DNA of 42,181 bases from Ethanoligenens sp047722935. GTDB lineage: Bacteria > Bacillota > Clostridia > Oscillospirales > Ethanoligenentaceae. The stretch lies in contig JBDNZS010000024.1 in the NCBI GenBank assembly GCA_047722935.1, forward strand, positions 1 to 42,181. The letters are read 5' to 3'. Position 1 is the stretch's first letter; each line of letters begins with the position of its first letter. This document shows positions 8,541 through 16,263 of this stretch, in pieces. The notes under the pieces were generated by a model. The model had not been told where the DNA came from. It worked only from the letters and a program-made list of their open reading frames with translations, and ran no database searches. The position numbers and the translations under genes were made by a program.

Positions 8541-9011
8541 ATGAAGATTGCAATGGCGAATGACCACGCAGGATATGCGTTAAAGGAAGAGATTAAAGCA
8601 ATTTTGCAGCAGCAGGGGCATGAAGTGCTGGATTTCGGCACGCATGATACGGATTCCTGTGATTTGTCGGATTTCGTCTATCCCGCAGCGCTGGCGGTCG
8701 GCAGGGGCGAGGCTGACCGCGGCATTTTCGTGGATGGCGTGGGTTATGGAAGTGCATTGATTTCCAACCGCATCGCAGGTGTGACAGCGGTGGTGTGTCA
8801 AGACCCGTTTTGCGCAAAACTGGCGCGTCAGCATACGGACAGTAACGTGCTTTGCATTGGCGGCAAAATCATTGGTTCAGCGATTGCGCTGGAGATTGTG
8901 GATGCCTGGATGCATACGGACTTTTTTGCCGGACAGGAAAAGTATGAACGCCGTGTCAGAAAAGTGGATGAGATTTCCAAGCGGCATCTGCGCCCGTTGA
9001 ATGAAATTTGA
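8541..9011 (+). CDS. RpiB/LacA/LacB family sugar-phosphate isomerase
   Basis: 156-residue isomerase of the ribose-5-phosphate isomerase B fold. Recognisable family features are MKIAMANDHAGYALK at the start (the D-H-A-G phosphate/active-site stretch), GTHDTDSCDLSDFVYPAA, the DRGIFVDGVGYGSALISNRIAG segment and the LCIGGKIIG loop. In RpiB the catalytic cysteine is usually in a G-[TI]-G-[IL]-G region; here that region reads VDGVGYGSALISN, so the classical Cys position is not occupied and substrate could differ from ribose 5-phosphate. ATG 8541 follows GGGAGG. The gene lies 83 bases after secA. The gap holds a nested palindrome at 8496-8521 (GTAC, CCTC, loop, GAGG, GTAC) of unknown role. Confidence 0.85.
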   Translation: MKIAMANDHAGYALKEEIKAILQQQGHEVLDFGTHDTDSCDLSDFVYPAALAVGRGEADRGIFVDGVGYGSALISNRIAGVTAVVCQDPFCAKLARQHTDSNVLCIGGKIIGSAIALEIVDAWMHTDFFAGQEKYERRVRKVDEISKRHLRPLNEI

Positions 9012-9066
9012 ACAAATTCTGTTAAATTTTTTGTATCCTCATGTTTACAAAAAAAGAGCACACACT

Positions 9067-9096
9067 AAAGTCGGGCATGGAAACATGCCCGACTTT
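9067..9096 (+). other. perfect 13-bp hairpin with GAAA tetraloop
   Basis: Bases 9067-9079 (AAAGTCGGGCATG) and 9084-9096 (CATGCCCGACTTT) are exact complements around the loop GAAA. Only three T residues end the stem, so it is a poor intrinsic terminator on the plus strand. It lies between the isomerase gene and the ribosome site of the DUF3787 gene, so it may be a 3' stabiliser, a weak terminator or a 5' leader structure. Confidence 0.7.
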
Positions 9097-9115
9097 GCAA
9101 AATGAGGTGAGCAAA

Positions 9116-9316
9116 ATGGTGATCGATGGATTTCTCGATCGGAAACATCTGTATTTGAAGCACCAGCCCGCCATCCTGAAAAAACAGGAGAACGGGACGT
9201 TCATCATGAATGCCATCACACAAAAAGACCATGAGCAGGAGGACACCAATGTGGCGTTGCCGTCCGAGCAGAATGTGAAGGCGGCGCGCGATTGGGTCAA
9301 TTACAACAAAAAATAG
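9116..9316 (+). CDS. DUF3787-type small spore protein
   Basis: 66-residue hydrophilic protein. Its C-terminal half (EQEDTNVALPSEQNVKAARDWV, residues about 41-62) resembles the DUF3787 family, whose members have an EDTxPVSxVxxPSE-x-x-V-x-x-AKxWVD pattern and include a Clostridioides spore-surface protein. I infer a spore-associated role. No catalytic residues are evident. ATG 9116 is preceded by GAGGTGA (9104-9110) at ideal distance. The frame is open upstream to 9041, but that extension would run through the 9067-9096 hairpin and is unlikely to be translated. No clear promoter was found between it and the isomerase gene. Confidence 0.6.
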   Translation: MVIDGFLDRKHLYLKHQPAILKKQENGTFIMNAITQKDHEQEDTNVALPSEQNVKAARDWVNYNKK

Positions 9317-9527
9317 TCCCGTAAATGGGAAATCCCCGATGGGGTAAGATGGCCAAACGACTGTTTGTGGGTCGTGTGCAACAGGAATCGCAAGGTTGGG
9401 AACCCCCCCCGTTTTTAAAAAAAAACCGCCCCTTAATGTTAAACCCCGCTGGGGGTAATCTGCCCAAACCTCTTGTTGGGGGGGTGTGTCCAACTGCACG
9501 CGCTCTGTTGCACACGACCCCTTTTTT
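9317..9527 (+). repeat. two diverged ~111-nt structured direct repeats
   Basis: This gene-free stretch holds two units with a 110-112 base offset. Unit A has CCCCGATGGGG at 9334, then CCAAAC at 9353 and CGTGTGCAAC at 9373. Unit B has CCCCGCTGGGG at 9444, CCAAAC at 9464 and GTGTGTCCAAC at 9484. Each unit ends with a C-run, a T-run and an A-run. Both carry local hairpins (CCCC-GNT-GGGG), and unit B ends in a terminator. It is not coding in any convincing frame. I cannot match it to a known RNA family from memory. Confidence 0.6.
9481..9527 (+). terminator. intrinsic terminator at the end of the repeat pair
   Basis: GGGGT-GTGT (9481-9489) pairs with ACAC-G-ACCCC (9512-9521) with one bulged G, followed by six T (9522-9527). 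It would end transcripts coming through the DUF3787 gene and the repeat units. Confidence 0.6.
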
Positions 9528-9539
9528 GCATAAAAAAGA

Positions 9540-9568
9540 TTGATTATTATAACGGGATGTGATATAAA
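9540..9568 (+). promoter_or_regulatory. promoter of the DUF2812 gene
   Basis: TTGATT (9540-9545), a 17-base spacer and TATAAA (9563-9568). The predicted start near 9575 lies about 45 bases before ATG 9619, and a GTG at 9580 would then be almost leaderless. Confidence 0.5.
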
Positions 9569-9618
9569 CAGGTAGGAAAGTGGCGGAAAACAAGACGACA
9601 GCAAGAGGGGATGGACAG

Positions 9619-10191
9619 ATGGATACCAAACTGGTCTGGAAATGGTTCTTGGAAGATGTGCGGGAGGAAAACTGGCTGAATCGGATGGTATCAAAAGGTT
9701 GGGCGATGAAAAATCGGTTTGGCACATTCTACACCTTTGAATCGTGCGAAAAAGGCGCGTATATCTACCGCATAGAATTGCTGAAGGAACAGCCGGAATC
9801 GGAGGACAGCGTGGCGTATATTCGCTTTCTGGAGCAAACGGGCGTGGACTATGTCGCGCATAGCGGAAAATGGGTCTATTTCCGCAAAAAAGCTGCGGAC
9901 GGTCCATTCCAACTCTACACAGACGCGGATTCCAAAATTCGGCATTTTAAGCGGATTTTTTGGTACTATACCCAGACGGGGATTTTGGAACTGTCTGTAG
10001 GCATGATGGTTTTGGGTAATACGTACAGGTGTTGGGTAGAGAAGGACGCGGATGGTTTTCCTTGGTTTTGGTTGCTGTTGATTTGTGGAATAGTAGTCAT
10101 GGCAGTTGGCGTGCTTTTTATCAGTTTGATTATCCTCATTTCTCGAAAAATCAAGCATCTGGAAAAAGAAAAACAACTGCATGAAGCGTGA
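9619..10191 (+). CDS. DUF2812 domain membrane protein
   Basis: 190 residues. The N-terminal cytoplasmic domain (about 1-115) has the DUF2812 pattern: KWFLEDVREENWLNRMVSKGWAMKNRFGTFYTFE, then YIYRIELL and KWVYFRKK. It is followed by two membrane helices (about residues 118-137 and 148-172) and a short basic tail. Family members usually lie beside a PadR-like regulator gene; none is present here, so this copy stands alone. Function is unknown; a role in signal or envelope stress is only inference. Start: ATG 9619 with GAGGGG (9605-9610); GTG 9580 in the same frame has GGTAGGAAA ahead and is the alternative. It ends before a convergent terminator shared with the sleL-like gene. Confidence 0.75.
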   Translation: MDTKLVWKWFLEDVREENWLNRMVSKGWAMKNRFGTFYTFESCEKGAYIYRIELLKEQPESEDSVAYIRFLEQTGVDYVAHSGKWVYFRKKAADGPFQLYTDADSKIRHFKRIFWYYTQTGILELSVGMMVLGNTYRCWVEKDADGFPWFWLLLICGIVVMAVGVLFISLIILISRKIKHLEKEKQLHEA

Positions 10192-10200
10192 GTACCTGCC

Positions 10201-10253
10201 AAAAGGCCCATCAGCCGTGATGCATCGGATACAACGTGGCTGATGGACCTTTT
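10201..10253. terminator. bidirectional terminator between DUF2812 and sleL-like genes
   Basis: AAAAGGCCCATCAGCC (10201-10216) pairs with GGCTGATGGACCTTTT (10238-10253), a 16-bp stem with one C/A mismatch. T-runs on both strands suit the two converging genes. Confidence 0.85.
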
Positions 10254-10261
10254 GGGTGCGT

Positions 10262-11542
10262 TTATAACACCTTTGTGACATTAAAGGTAGAGGAAAGCAC
10301 GAACCAATTTGCCGGGAATGGGCGTCCGATTGTCCAGTAACTGATGCCTGCCAGCCCAAATTCAGTGACAAGCTTTAGTTTTTGCTGGATGCTGCGGGCG
10401 TCCTCAAACCATACGATATGTTGTCGGCGCTGTGCGTCATAGTAGTTGTAAAAAGGCGATTGAGCTGTATTGTCATATTGGATGGCGGCGTTGTTGGCAA
10501 TGGCGCGCCGGACAGCTTCCACATTGGAAAACGTGTCGGCGAGCGTGCCGCGCTGATAGGGCAATGTCCAGTCGTAGGCATAGTTTGGAATGCCCATTAA
10601 AATTTTCTTGGGTGAAATGACTGAAACGGCATATTGTACCACGCGGCGCACCTGGTCGATGGGTGCGATGGCTTGAGGCGGCCCCGCTAAATAGCCCCAT
10701 TCGTAGGTCATGAGAATGACGCGATCGACGATGCGCCCGTGTGCAGCGTAGTCATGCGCTTCGTAAAGCAAGCCTTGTTGGGCAGCATTCAGTTTGGGCG
10801 CGACGGCGGTAAACACCAGATGCCCGTCCTGATGCATCACATCCGTGATGCGGGTGAGGAATGCGTTATAGGCCTCCCGATCCTGCGGACGTATGTATTC
10901 AAAGTCCACATTCAACGCATAATAACCTTTTTCCCGCATGGTGTTTTGGATATTCTGTACCAATGCATTCTGCGCGGTTGGATCATTCAGAACCGACTGG
11001 CCAATCTCGGTGCTGAATCCGCCGCTCTCACGGATATTGGCGATAACCATGACAGGTGCAACACGGTTTTGGCGTGCAAGATTGATGAGCGGTGTGTCAT
11101 CAAGGGTTTCCAGGCTGCCGTCCGCCCGTACCCGGTAGGCGAAGATGGACAAATAGGTAAGCAACGCGAAGATGCGCTGCAAAAGTGCGGTGTCGGTGTT
11201 TGGAAATGCATAGCCGTTGACCTCGATGGTGCCTTGTTTGGCTTGTGGCGGAGGAATGACAACGATTTGACCCGGATAAATCCGACTGCCGTCTCCGACA
11301 TCCGGGTTTTCCTCCAGGATGGCGGCAGGCTGCACACCATACCGCTGTGCAATGGCAAAAATGGAATCACCGGGACGCACGGTATAGATACGTCGCCCCT
11401 GTGGGACAACAACGGCTTGCCCTACCGCTAATTGATCGGGATTGGACAGATCGTTAGCCTGCAACACGCTCTCGGAGGTCACGCCATAGCGTCTGGCAAT
11501 GGAGTAGATGCTTTCGCCGGGTTCGACTACATGAATGATCAA
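10262..11542 (-). CDS. LysM/GH18 spore cortex-lytic glycosidase (SleL/YaaH type)
   Basis: 426-residue hydrolase predicted to cut muramic-delta-lactam-containing cortex peptidoglycan during germination. Two LysM modules bind glycan (residues about 2-48 and 51-97; each with PGxSIxxIAxRYGV). A family-18 catalytic domain fills 105-426, with the catalytic pair D213 and E215 in ALNVDFEYI, the SleL/YaaH form of the DxxDxDxE motif, and YEWGY and GIPNYAYDW strand motifs. There is no signal peptide, as in YaaH/SleL, which reach the spore coat from the mother cell. The start is TTG 11542, with AAGGAAAGG about 12 bases upstream; no better ATG exists in the frame. It is transcribed alone. No convincing sporulation-sigma promoter could be picked by eye. 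Confidence 0.9.
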   Translation of the reverse strand: MIIHVVEPGESIYSIARRYGVTSESVLQANDLSNPDQLAVGQAVVVPQGRRIYTVRPGDSIFAIAQRYGVQPAAILEENPDVGDGSRIYPGQIVVIPPPQAKQGTIEVNGYAFPNTDTALLQRIFALLTYLSIFAYRVRADGSLETLDDTPLINLARQNRVAPVMVIANIRESGGFSTEIGQSVLNDPTAQNALVQNIQNTMREKGYYALNVDFEYIRPQDREAYNAFLTRITDVMHQDGHLVFTAVAPKLNAAQQGLLYEAHDYAAHGRIVDRVILMTYEWGYLAGPPQAIAPIDQVRRVVQYAVSVISPKKILMGIPNYAYDWTLPYQRGTLADTFSNVEAVRRAIANNAAIQYDNTAQSPFYNYYDAQRRQHIVWFEDARSIQQKLKLVTEFGLAGISYWTIGRPFPANWFVLSSTFNVTKVL

Positions 11543-11564
11543 TAGAATCGCACCTTTCCTTCAA

Positions 11565-11586
11565 GCGGGCGGCGGGCGGTGCCCGC
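11565..11586 (-). other. GC-rich inverted repeat in the sleL-like leader
   Basis: GCGGGC (11565-11570) and GCCCGC (11581-11586) flank a 10-base GC-rich loop immediately upstream of the sleL-like ribosome site. The rest of the gene-free stretch 11543-11883 shows only the terminator at 11838-11874 and no other element I can name. Confidence 0.35.
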
Positions 11587-11837
11587 ATTTTTCGGTAAAG
11601 TATGTGCGCGGTTTATAACGGCACAGTCTATAGCAATTGCTGTAAACACATCAATAAATTTGAGTGGATTGGCGGAATGTTTCGGTCGCCTCGCATTTTT
11701 ACTATATGTACCCTTTCGGGGAAATAGCACTTTTTAGGATATGGCGCACGGAAAAGCGGGTTGGGTTTGTGCGGATGTTTCTTTATCATGAGGCCACATA
11801 CGGTTTCCCGTAATGCACAGACAGAAGGAAAGGCAGC

Positions 11838-11874
11838 AAAAAGCGCTGTGCAAGCTCATTGCACAGCGCTTTTT
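11838..11874. terminator. terminator of the pdxST operon
   Basis: AAAAAGCGCTGTGCAA (11838-11853) and TTGCACAGCGCTTTTT (11859-11874) form a perfect 16-bp stem with a 5-base loop. It lies just beyond the pdxT stop, on the minus-strand exit side. Confidence 0.9.
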
Positions 11875-11883
11875 GACAGGTAT

Positions 11884-12456
11884 TTATGCGATCTGTCCGA
11901 CAAAGTAGGCGTGAAAATGCGGGTCGTCGGTCAGCTCGGGGTGAAACGAGGTTGCAATCATATGGCGTTCTTTTGCGGCAATGATTCTACCATCCTGTAC
12001 GGTGAGCGGTTCCACATTCTCACCGATTGACTCAATCCACGGTGCGCGGATAAAGACCAACGGGAGCGGTTCGGGTGAGACGACGGGAAGCACGGTATTG
12101 ATAGAAAAGCTGTCGAGCTGCCCGCCGTAGGCGTTGCGCCGCACGGTGATGTCCATCACGCCCAGATGTGCCGGTTCGTTGTCTGTGATACGTTTTGCCA
12201 ATAAGATCAGCCCGGCACAGGTTCCCCAGACAGGCAACCCTTGTTGGATACGCGTCCGTAGAGGTTCCAGCAACCCGAAGTCACGCAGCAGCTTACCTTG
12301 CGCGGTGCTTTCGCCGCCCGGCAGGATGATGCCATCCACCTGTGCCAGATCTCTCGTGGTTTTGACGGAACAGGGGAGAATGCCGTCGAGTTTTGCAAGC
12401 TGCCGCAGATGCTCACGGAAAGAACCTTGCAACGCCAGTACGCCGACTGTTTTCAT
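11884..12456 (-). CDS. pdxT: pyridoxal 5'-phosphate synthase glutaminase subunit PdxT
   Basis: Class-I glutamine amidotransferase that releases ammonia from glutamine and passes it to PdxS for vitamin B6 (PLP) synthesis by the DXP-independent route. 190 residues. Visible: GGEST at residues 48-51, the nucleophile C80 in GTCAG, and the catalytic H172 and E174 in FHPEL. The start ATG 12456 lies 2 bases after the pdxS stop, so the two are translationally coupled in a 12:12 complex as known for the family. A strong terminator follows. Confidence 0.98.
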   Translation of the reverse strand: MKTVGVLALQGSFREHLRQLAKLDGILPCSVKTTRDLAQVDGIILPGGESTAQGKLLRDFGLLEPLRTRIQQGLPVWGTCAGLILLAKRITDNEPAHLGVMDITVRRNAYGGQLDSFSINTVLPVVSPEPLPLVFIRAPWIESIGENVEPLTVQDGRIIAAKERHMIATSFHPELTDDPHFHAYFVGQIA

Positions 12457-12458
12457 TG

Positions 12459-13337
<879 letters not shown>

Positions 13338-13347
13338 AAAAACGTCT

Positions 13348-13405
13348 CCAAACTGTTGCGTTACAATCTTACTGTGCTATTATTATATAAAGTTGTATAG
13401 TTTGG
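13348..13405. promoter_or_regulatory. pdxS/pdxR divergent control region with a 7-bp dyad
   Basis: CCAAACT (13348-13354) and AGTTTGG (13399-13405) are exact inverted copies, bracketing both -10 regions, with the centre near 13376. It is a candidate operator for PdxR. MocR-type regulators are known to bind in such divergent regions, but a 7-bp dyad could be chance. Confidence 0.3.
13361..13389 (+). promoter_or_regulatory. candidate pdxR promoter
   Basis: TTACAA (13361-13366), 17 bases, then TATATA (13384-13389). Confidence 0.4.
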
Positions 13406-13411
13406 ATTCAA
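13382..13411 (-). promoter_or_regulatory. candidate pdxST promoter
   Basis: Reading the minus strand: TTGAAT (13411-13406), 18 bases, then TATAAT (13387-13382). It overlaps the pdxR promoter face to face, so occupancy of one should affect the other. Confidence 0.55.
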
Positions 13412-13428
13412 GGACAAAGTGTGAGATT

Positions 13429-14889
13429 ATGCTGGATATTGTATCGATACAATTAAAAGAAACGGAACTGCCGCTTTACCAATCGCTGGCAGAGGCCATT
13501 GAACGGCAGCTGCGGGAGAGGGATGTGCTTAGTGGGGAGCGTTTGCCGTCTGTCCGGACGTTGGCAAAACAGTTAGGCGTAAATCCTTCCACTGTGGTGG
13601 CGGCGTATCATCTGCTGGAGAAAAAAGGGGTGGCATACACCAAGCTGGGGAGCGGCACCTATCTGCTGCCGCCGACCGTTCCACCGCCGCAGGATGATCT
13701 GGAAGGTCTGTTCGGCGATTATGCCGAGTTAAATAGCGGCAGGCTATCTTTTTCCGAGGGCATGATTGATCTGGCAGGCAACGCTCCTGCGGCAGATGTG
13801 TTTCCGGTGGCGGAATTCAAAAAAGCAATCAATACGGTCTTGGACACAGACGGTGGATATGCATTTTCTTATCAGGAGAGCGAGGGGTATTACCCACTGC
13901 GGGAGATTTTGGCCTCTTTTTCCGGTGCGCAGTATGGCATTCGCTGCCGCCCGCAGGAGATACTGGTGACGGCTGGCGCGCAGCAGGCGTTGGATTTGCT
14001 CTGCAAAGCAATGCTCCACCCGGGCGACACCGTTTTCGCGGAGATGCCATCCTATATTGGGATGCGCTCGGTATTTGCGCTGCATGACGCCAAACTGTTT
14101 GGCGTACCGATGGAGCCGGATGGGCTGAATCTGGATATTCTTGCGTATTACGCACAGAAATATCGCCCGCGTCTGCTATATACCATGCCGGTCTATCAGA
14201 CGCCTACGGGCGTGAGCATGTCGGCGGAAAAGCGCCGCCATTTGCTGAAATTGGCCGCGCAGTACGATTTTTATATCATTGAGGATGATTTGTTTTCGGA
14301 TATCAATCTAAAAGGGGAGCGGCTCTATCCGTTGAAATCAGAGGATGCGGACGGTCGTGTCGTGTATGTCAAAAGTTTTTCCAAGCTGTTGATGCCCGGC
14401 ATCCGCACAGGCTATGTCATCGCGCCGCAAAACCTGCTGGAGCGTCTCTCCGCAGTCAAATATGCCACGGATATTTCCGGTTCCGGGTTGATTCAGCGGG
14501 CACTCACGGCCTATTTCCAGAAAGGCTGCTGGAGTGAAAATATTGCGCAGATTTCCCGTGCATATCAGGAAAGGGCGCAGGCCGCATTGGCAAACATGTC
14601 GGAATGGAAGCGGTTCGGTGTGCGCATTGGGGAAGTGCGAGGCGGATTTGGTCTTTGGCTGACTTTGCCGGAAGGCATTGCCGACCGGGAAATTTATTAT
14701 CGCTGTAAAGCCCAAAAGGTGCTGATCGCGCCCGGAAGCCTGTTCTACATCACGCCCATGGCGGGGTTTGAGCGGCATCTGCGCATCAGCTTTGCTTCCT
14801 CGCGTGAAGTGGTAAAAGGGCTTCGCGTTGTGGGTGAATGCATCCGGTCGGTGGTCAATAAACATGCTGACCATACCATTTTTATTTAA
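13429..14889 (+). CDS. pdxR: PdxR: MocR-type GntR/aminotransferase fusion regulator
   Basis: 486-residue MocR regulator. Residues about 10-78 form a GntR winged helix (PLYQSLAEAIERQL, then RLPSVRTLAKQLGVNPSTVVAAYHLLEKKGV), followed by a linker and a fold-type-I aminotransferase-like domain (about 110-480) that binds PLP. The PLP lysine is K319 in VKSFSKLLMPG; the D-x-Y and TPxYQTPTG motifs are also seen. Divergent position beside pdxST is the standard context for PdxR, which activates pdxST when PLP is low in several Gram-positives. The start is uncertain: ATG 13429 fits the family N-terminus but has only a weak ribosome site; the frame stays open far upstream, over pdxS on the other strand. 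Confidence 0.88.
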   Translation: MLDIVSIQLKETELPLYQSLAEAIERQLRERDVLSGERLPSVRTLAKQLGVNPSTVVAAYHLLEKKGVAYTKLGSGTYLLPPTVPPPQDDLEGLFGDYAELNSGRLSFSEGMIDLAGNAPAADVFPVAEFKKAINTVLDTDGGYAFSYQESEGYYPLREILASFSGAQYGIRCRPQEILVTAGAQQALDLLCKAMLHPGDTVFAEMPSYIGMRSVFALHDAKLFGVPMEPDGLNLDILAYYAQKYRPRLLYTMPVYQTPTGVSMSAEKRRHLLKLAAQYDFYIIEDDLFSDINLKGERLYPLKSEDADGRVVYVKSFSKLLMPGIRTGYVIAPQNLLERLSAVKYATDISGSGLIQRALTAYFQKGCWSENIAQISRAYQERAQAALANMSEWKRFGVRIGEVRGGFGLWLTLPEGIADREIYYRCKAQKVLIAPGSLFYITPMAGFERHLRISFASSREVVKGLRVVGECIRSVVNKHADHTIFI

Positions 14890-14920
14890 CTGGGATTGGT
14901 CGGGAATGCTTGCGCGCCGG

Positions 14921-14948
14921 TTGCCGTGTGAAAAATGTGCGATACAAT
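14921..14948 (+). promoter_or_regulatory. weak candidate promoter before the 55-aa membrane protein
   Basis: TTGCCG (14921-14926), 16 bases, then TACAAT (14943-14948). The predicted start would fall in or just after the ribosome site at 14949-14957, so this may not be a real promoter. Confidence 0.2.
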
Positions 14949-14961
14949 AGGGGGTGATGAA

Positions 14962-15129
14962 ATGTGGTCTTTTGTTATGCACGCGTGGACTGTATTGGTG
15001 CAGTGTCTGGTATATGAAATTCTCTTTGCGGTGCTCGCGGTGCTTATTATGCTGCGCGGTACGCTGTTTTTGCAGCCGTTTTGGATTGTGAAAGAATGGA
15101 TATCCGGTTTCCGGCACCGTAAAAATTAA
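14962..15129 (+). CDS. small single- or double-span membrane protein, unknown
   Basis: 55 residues beginning MWSFVMHAWTVLVQCLVYEI, with a long hydrophobic run from about residue 8 to 40 and a basic end (FRHRKN). I do not recognise the family. Support for translation comes from a strong ribosome site, AGGGGGTGA (14949-14957), 4 bases before ATG 14962, and from a strong hairpin right after the stop. It lies 72 bases downstream of pdxR on the same strand and could be part of the pdxR transcript. The C-terminal basic tail suggests that end is cytoplasmic. Confidence 0.5.
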   Translation: MWSFVMHAWTVLVQCLVYEILFAVLAVLIMLRGTLFLQPFWIVKEWISGFRHRKN

Positions 15130-15164
15130 AACGCATAAACCCCCTACAAAGGGTTTATGCGTTT
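15129..15164. terminator. bidirectional terminator after the small membrane protein and the tocopherol-cyclase-like gene
   Basis: AAACGCATAAACCC (15129-15142) and GGGTTTATGCGTTT (15151-15164) form a perfect 14-bp stem with an 8-base loop. The minus-strand exit is followed by a T-rich stretch, so it is strongest for the zapA-to-cyclase operon. Confidence 0.85.
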
Positions 15165-15197
15165 CCGATTGGTAAGTCACTGTATGAAACAAGATGG

Positions 15198-16145
15198 TTA
15201 TGCTTGTTTTGTCAATTGCAGCAGATCGCCCACAATTTCAGCACTGGCATCTGCACTTTGTCCCTGAAAAACGGTGTCGCCGCCGCATGTGGCAAGCCGC
15301 ACCGATAAATTGGCGTGGGGGTCTTCTTGGATTTCCCGGTTCATTCCCTGGGTTCCCGGCGCGCGTAGGGTCAAGCCTTTGTTTGTGATAAGGCGCAGAA
15401 ACAGCCGATGGAACGGTGTGCGGAAGATGAGATGCCATGCGCAGTCTTCCGTGCGGCAGATCGTGGAGAGTCTGGTGCCGGTATAGGTGGAAAAGAGATA
15501 TCGCTTTTGCCCGGTGTATAAAAACGCAAGAATGCCGGTGAGCGCCCCGCCCGGCAGCGGCACACGGGCAAGGCAGAGCATAAAGGTGCTTAGACCGAAG
15601 TGCGCTTGTGTCCAGAGATAAGGCTGGGGGAATGCTTTTCCCCAGTCCTTTTCCACATAACCAATTCCGCCGGTAAAGTCCATCGTCCCGGTATCGTCGG
15701 TCAAGGCGCCCGCCAGCGTACTGCGGATGGTGACTACGCCGTGACGGCACTGCAACCATGGGACGAAAGCGAACGGCCCCATCATGCCGGTGTTTAGCCG
15801 GTGGGCGCAAAACGGTACCCGGTTGGTAAAAGAGATGTCCCCATGCAGTTGGGGTTCCTGCAGATGAATGGATGTCGAAGAAAAATGGTTTTCTCCAACG
15901 GAGATTGCAAAACGGTCTTGGCGAAACCGAAAAGCACTGAACGGATATTCTTGATAGGAAGAGGCACCCTTTTCCCCGTTTAAAATTTGCAGATAGGCAT
16001 GGGGCTGGGGGTTCAAGCAAATCCCGGGAATGAGTGAAATGGAGTGGCTGCCGTTTTGCAGCCGGAAATACCAACCCTCAAAATAAGGCGCTTGAGCATA
16101 TTTCCCTTGAAAGGTTTCGGGAAGCAGGCAGTTTTGAAACGGCAT
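15198..16145 (-). CDS. tocopherol cyclase-like protein
   Basis: 315-residue protein resembling the tocopherol cyclase family (a lipocalin-like beta fold). Family hallmarks seen: APYFEGWYFRLQ near residues 19-30, SLIPGIC, GYVEKDWGKAFPQPYLWTQ in the middle, and an acidic/Trp-rich C-terminal sheet. In plants and cyanobacteria the enzyme closes the chromanol ring of vitamin E; bacteria of this type make no tocopherol, so the substrate here is unknown and the homolog may bind or modify another lipid. There is no signal peptide. ATG 16145 sits 6 bases after GGAGG; the neighbouring ATG at 16151 directly abuts the site. It appears to be the last gene of the minus-strand zapA-U32-dut-DUF4321 group, with a 118-base gap before it. 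Confidence 0.8.
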   Translation of the reverse strand: MPFQNCLLPETFQGKYAQAPYFEGWYFRLQNGSHSISLIPGICLNPQPHAYLQILNGEKGASSYQEYPFSAFRFRQDRFAISVGENHFSSTSIHLQEPQLHGDISFTNRVPFCAHRLNTGMMGPFAFVPWLQCRHGVVTIRSTLAGALTDDTGTMDFTGGIGYVEKDWGKAFPQPYLWTQAHFGLSTFMLCLARVPLPGGALTGILAFLYTGQKRYLFSTYTGTRLSTICRTEDCAWHLIFRTPFHRLFLRLITNKGLTLRAPGTQGMNREIQEDPHANLSVRLATCGGDTVFQGQSADASAEIVGDLLQLTKQA

Positions 16146-16263
16146 AGGCATCCTCCAGGGGCACACGGGTGTGATGTACCATAACAGTATGCCCACATGG
16201 TGGGTGCTCCATGCGCGCAAAGGAACGTGCGTCTACTCCGTTTTTGGAATGAGGAAAGGCACA

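Noticed and set aside
9065..9907. 280-codon minus-strand frame across the structured repeats and DUF2812
   Set aside because: It crosses a hairpin, a terminator and two genes of the other strand, and the protein is low-complexity Pro/Ser text without a domain.
11539..11730. 63-codon minus-strand frame upstream of the sleL-like gene
   Set aside because: No ribosome site that suits it and no recognisable features. It runs through the GC-rich inverted repeat.
14338..15192. 284-codon minus-strand frame over the pdxR end
   Set aside because: It overlaps the conserved aminotransferase domain of pdxR and runs through the small membrane gene and a terminator.
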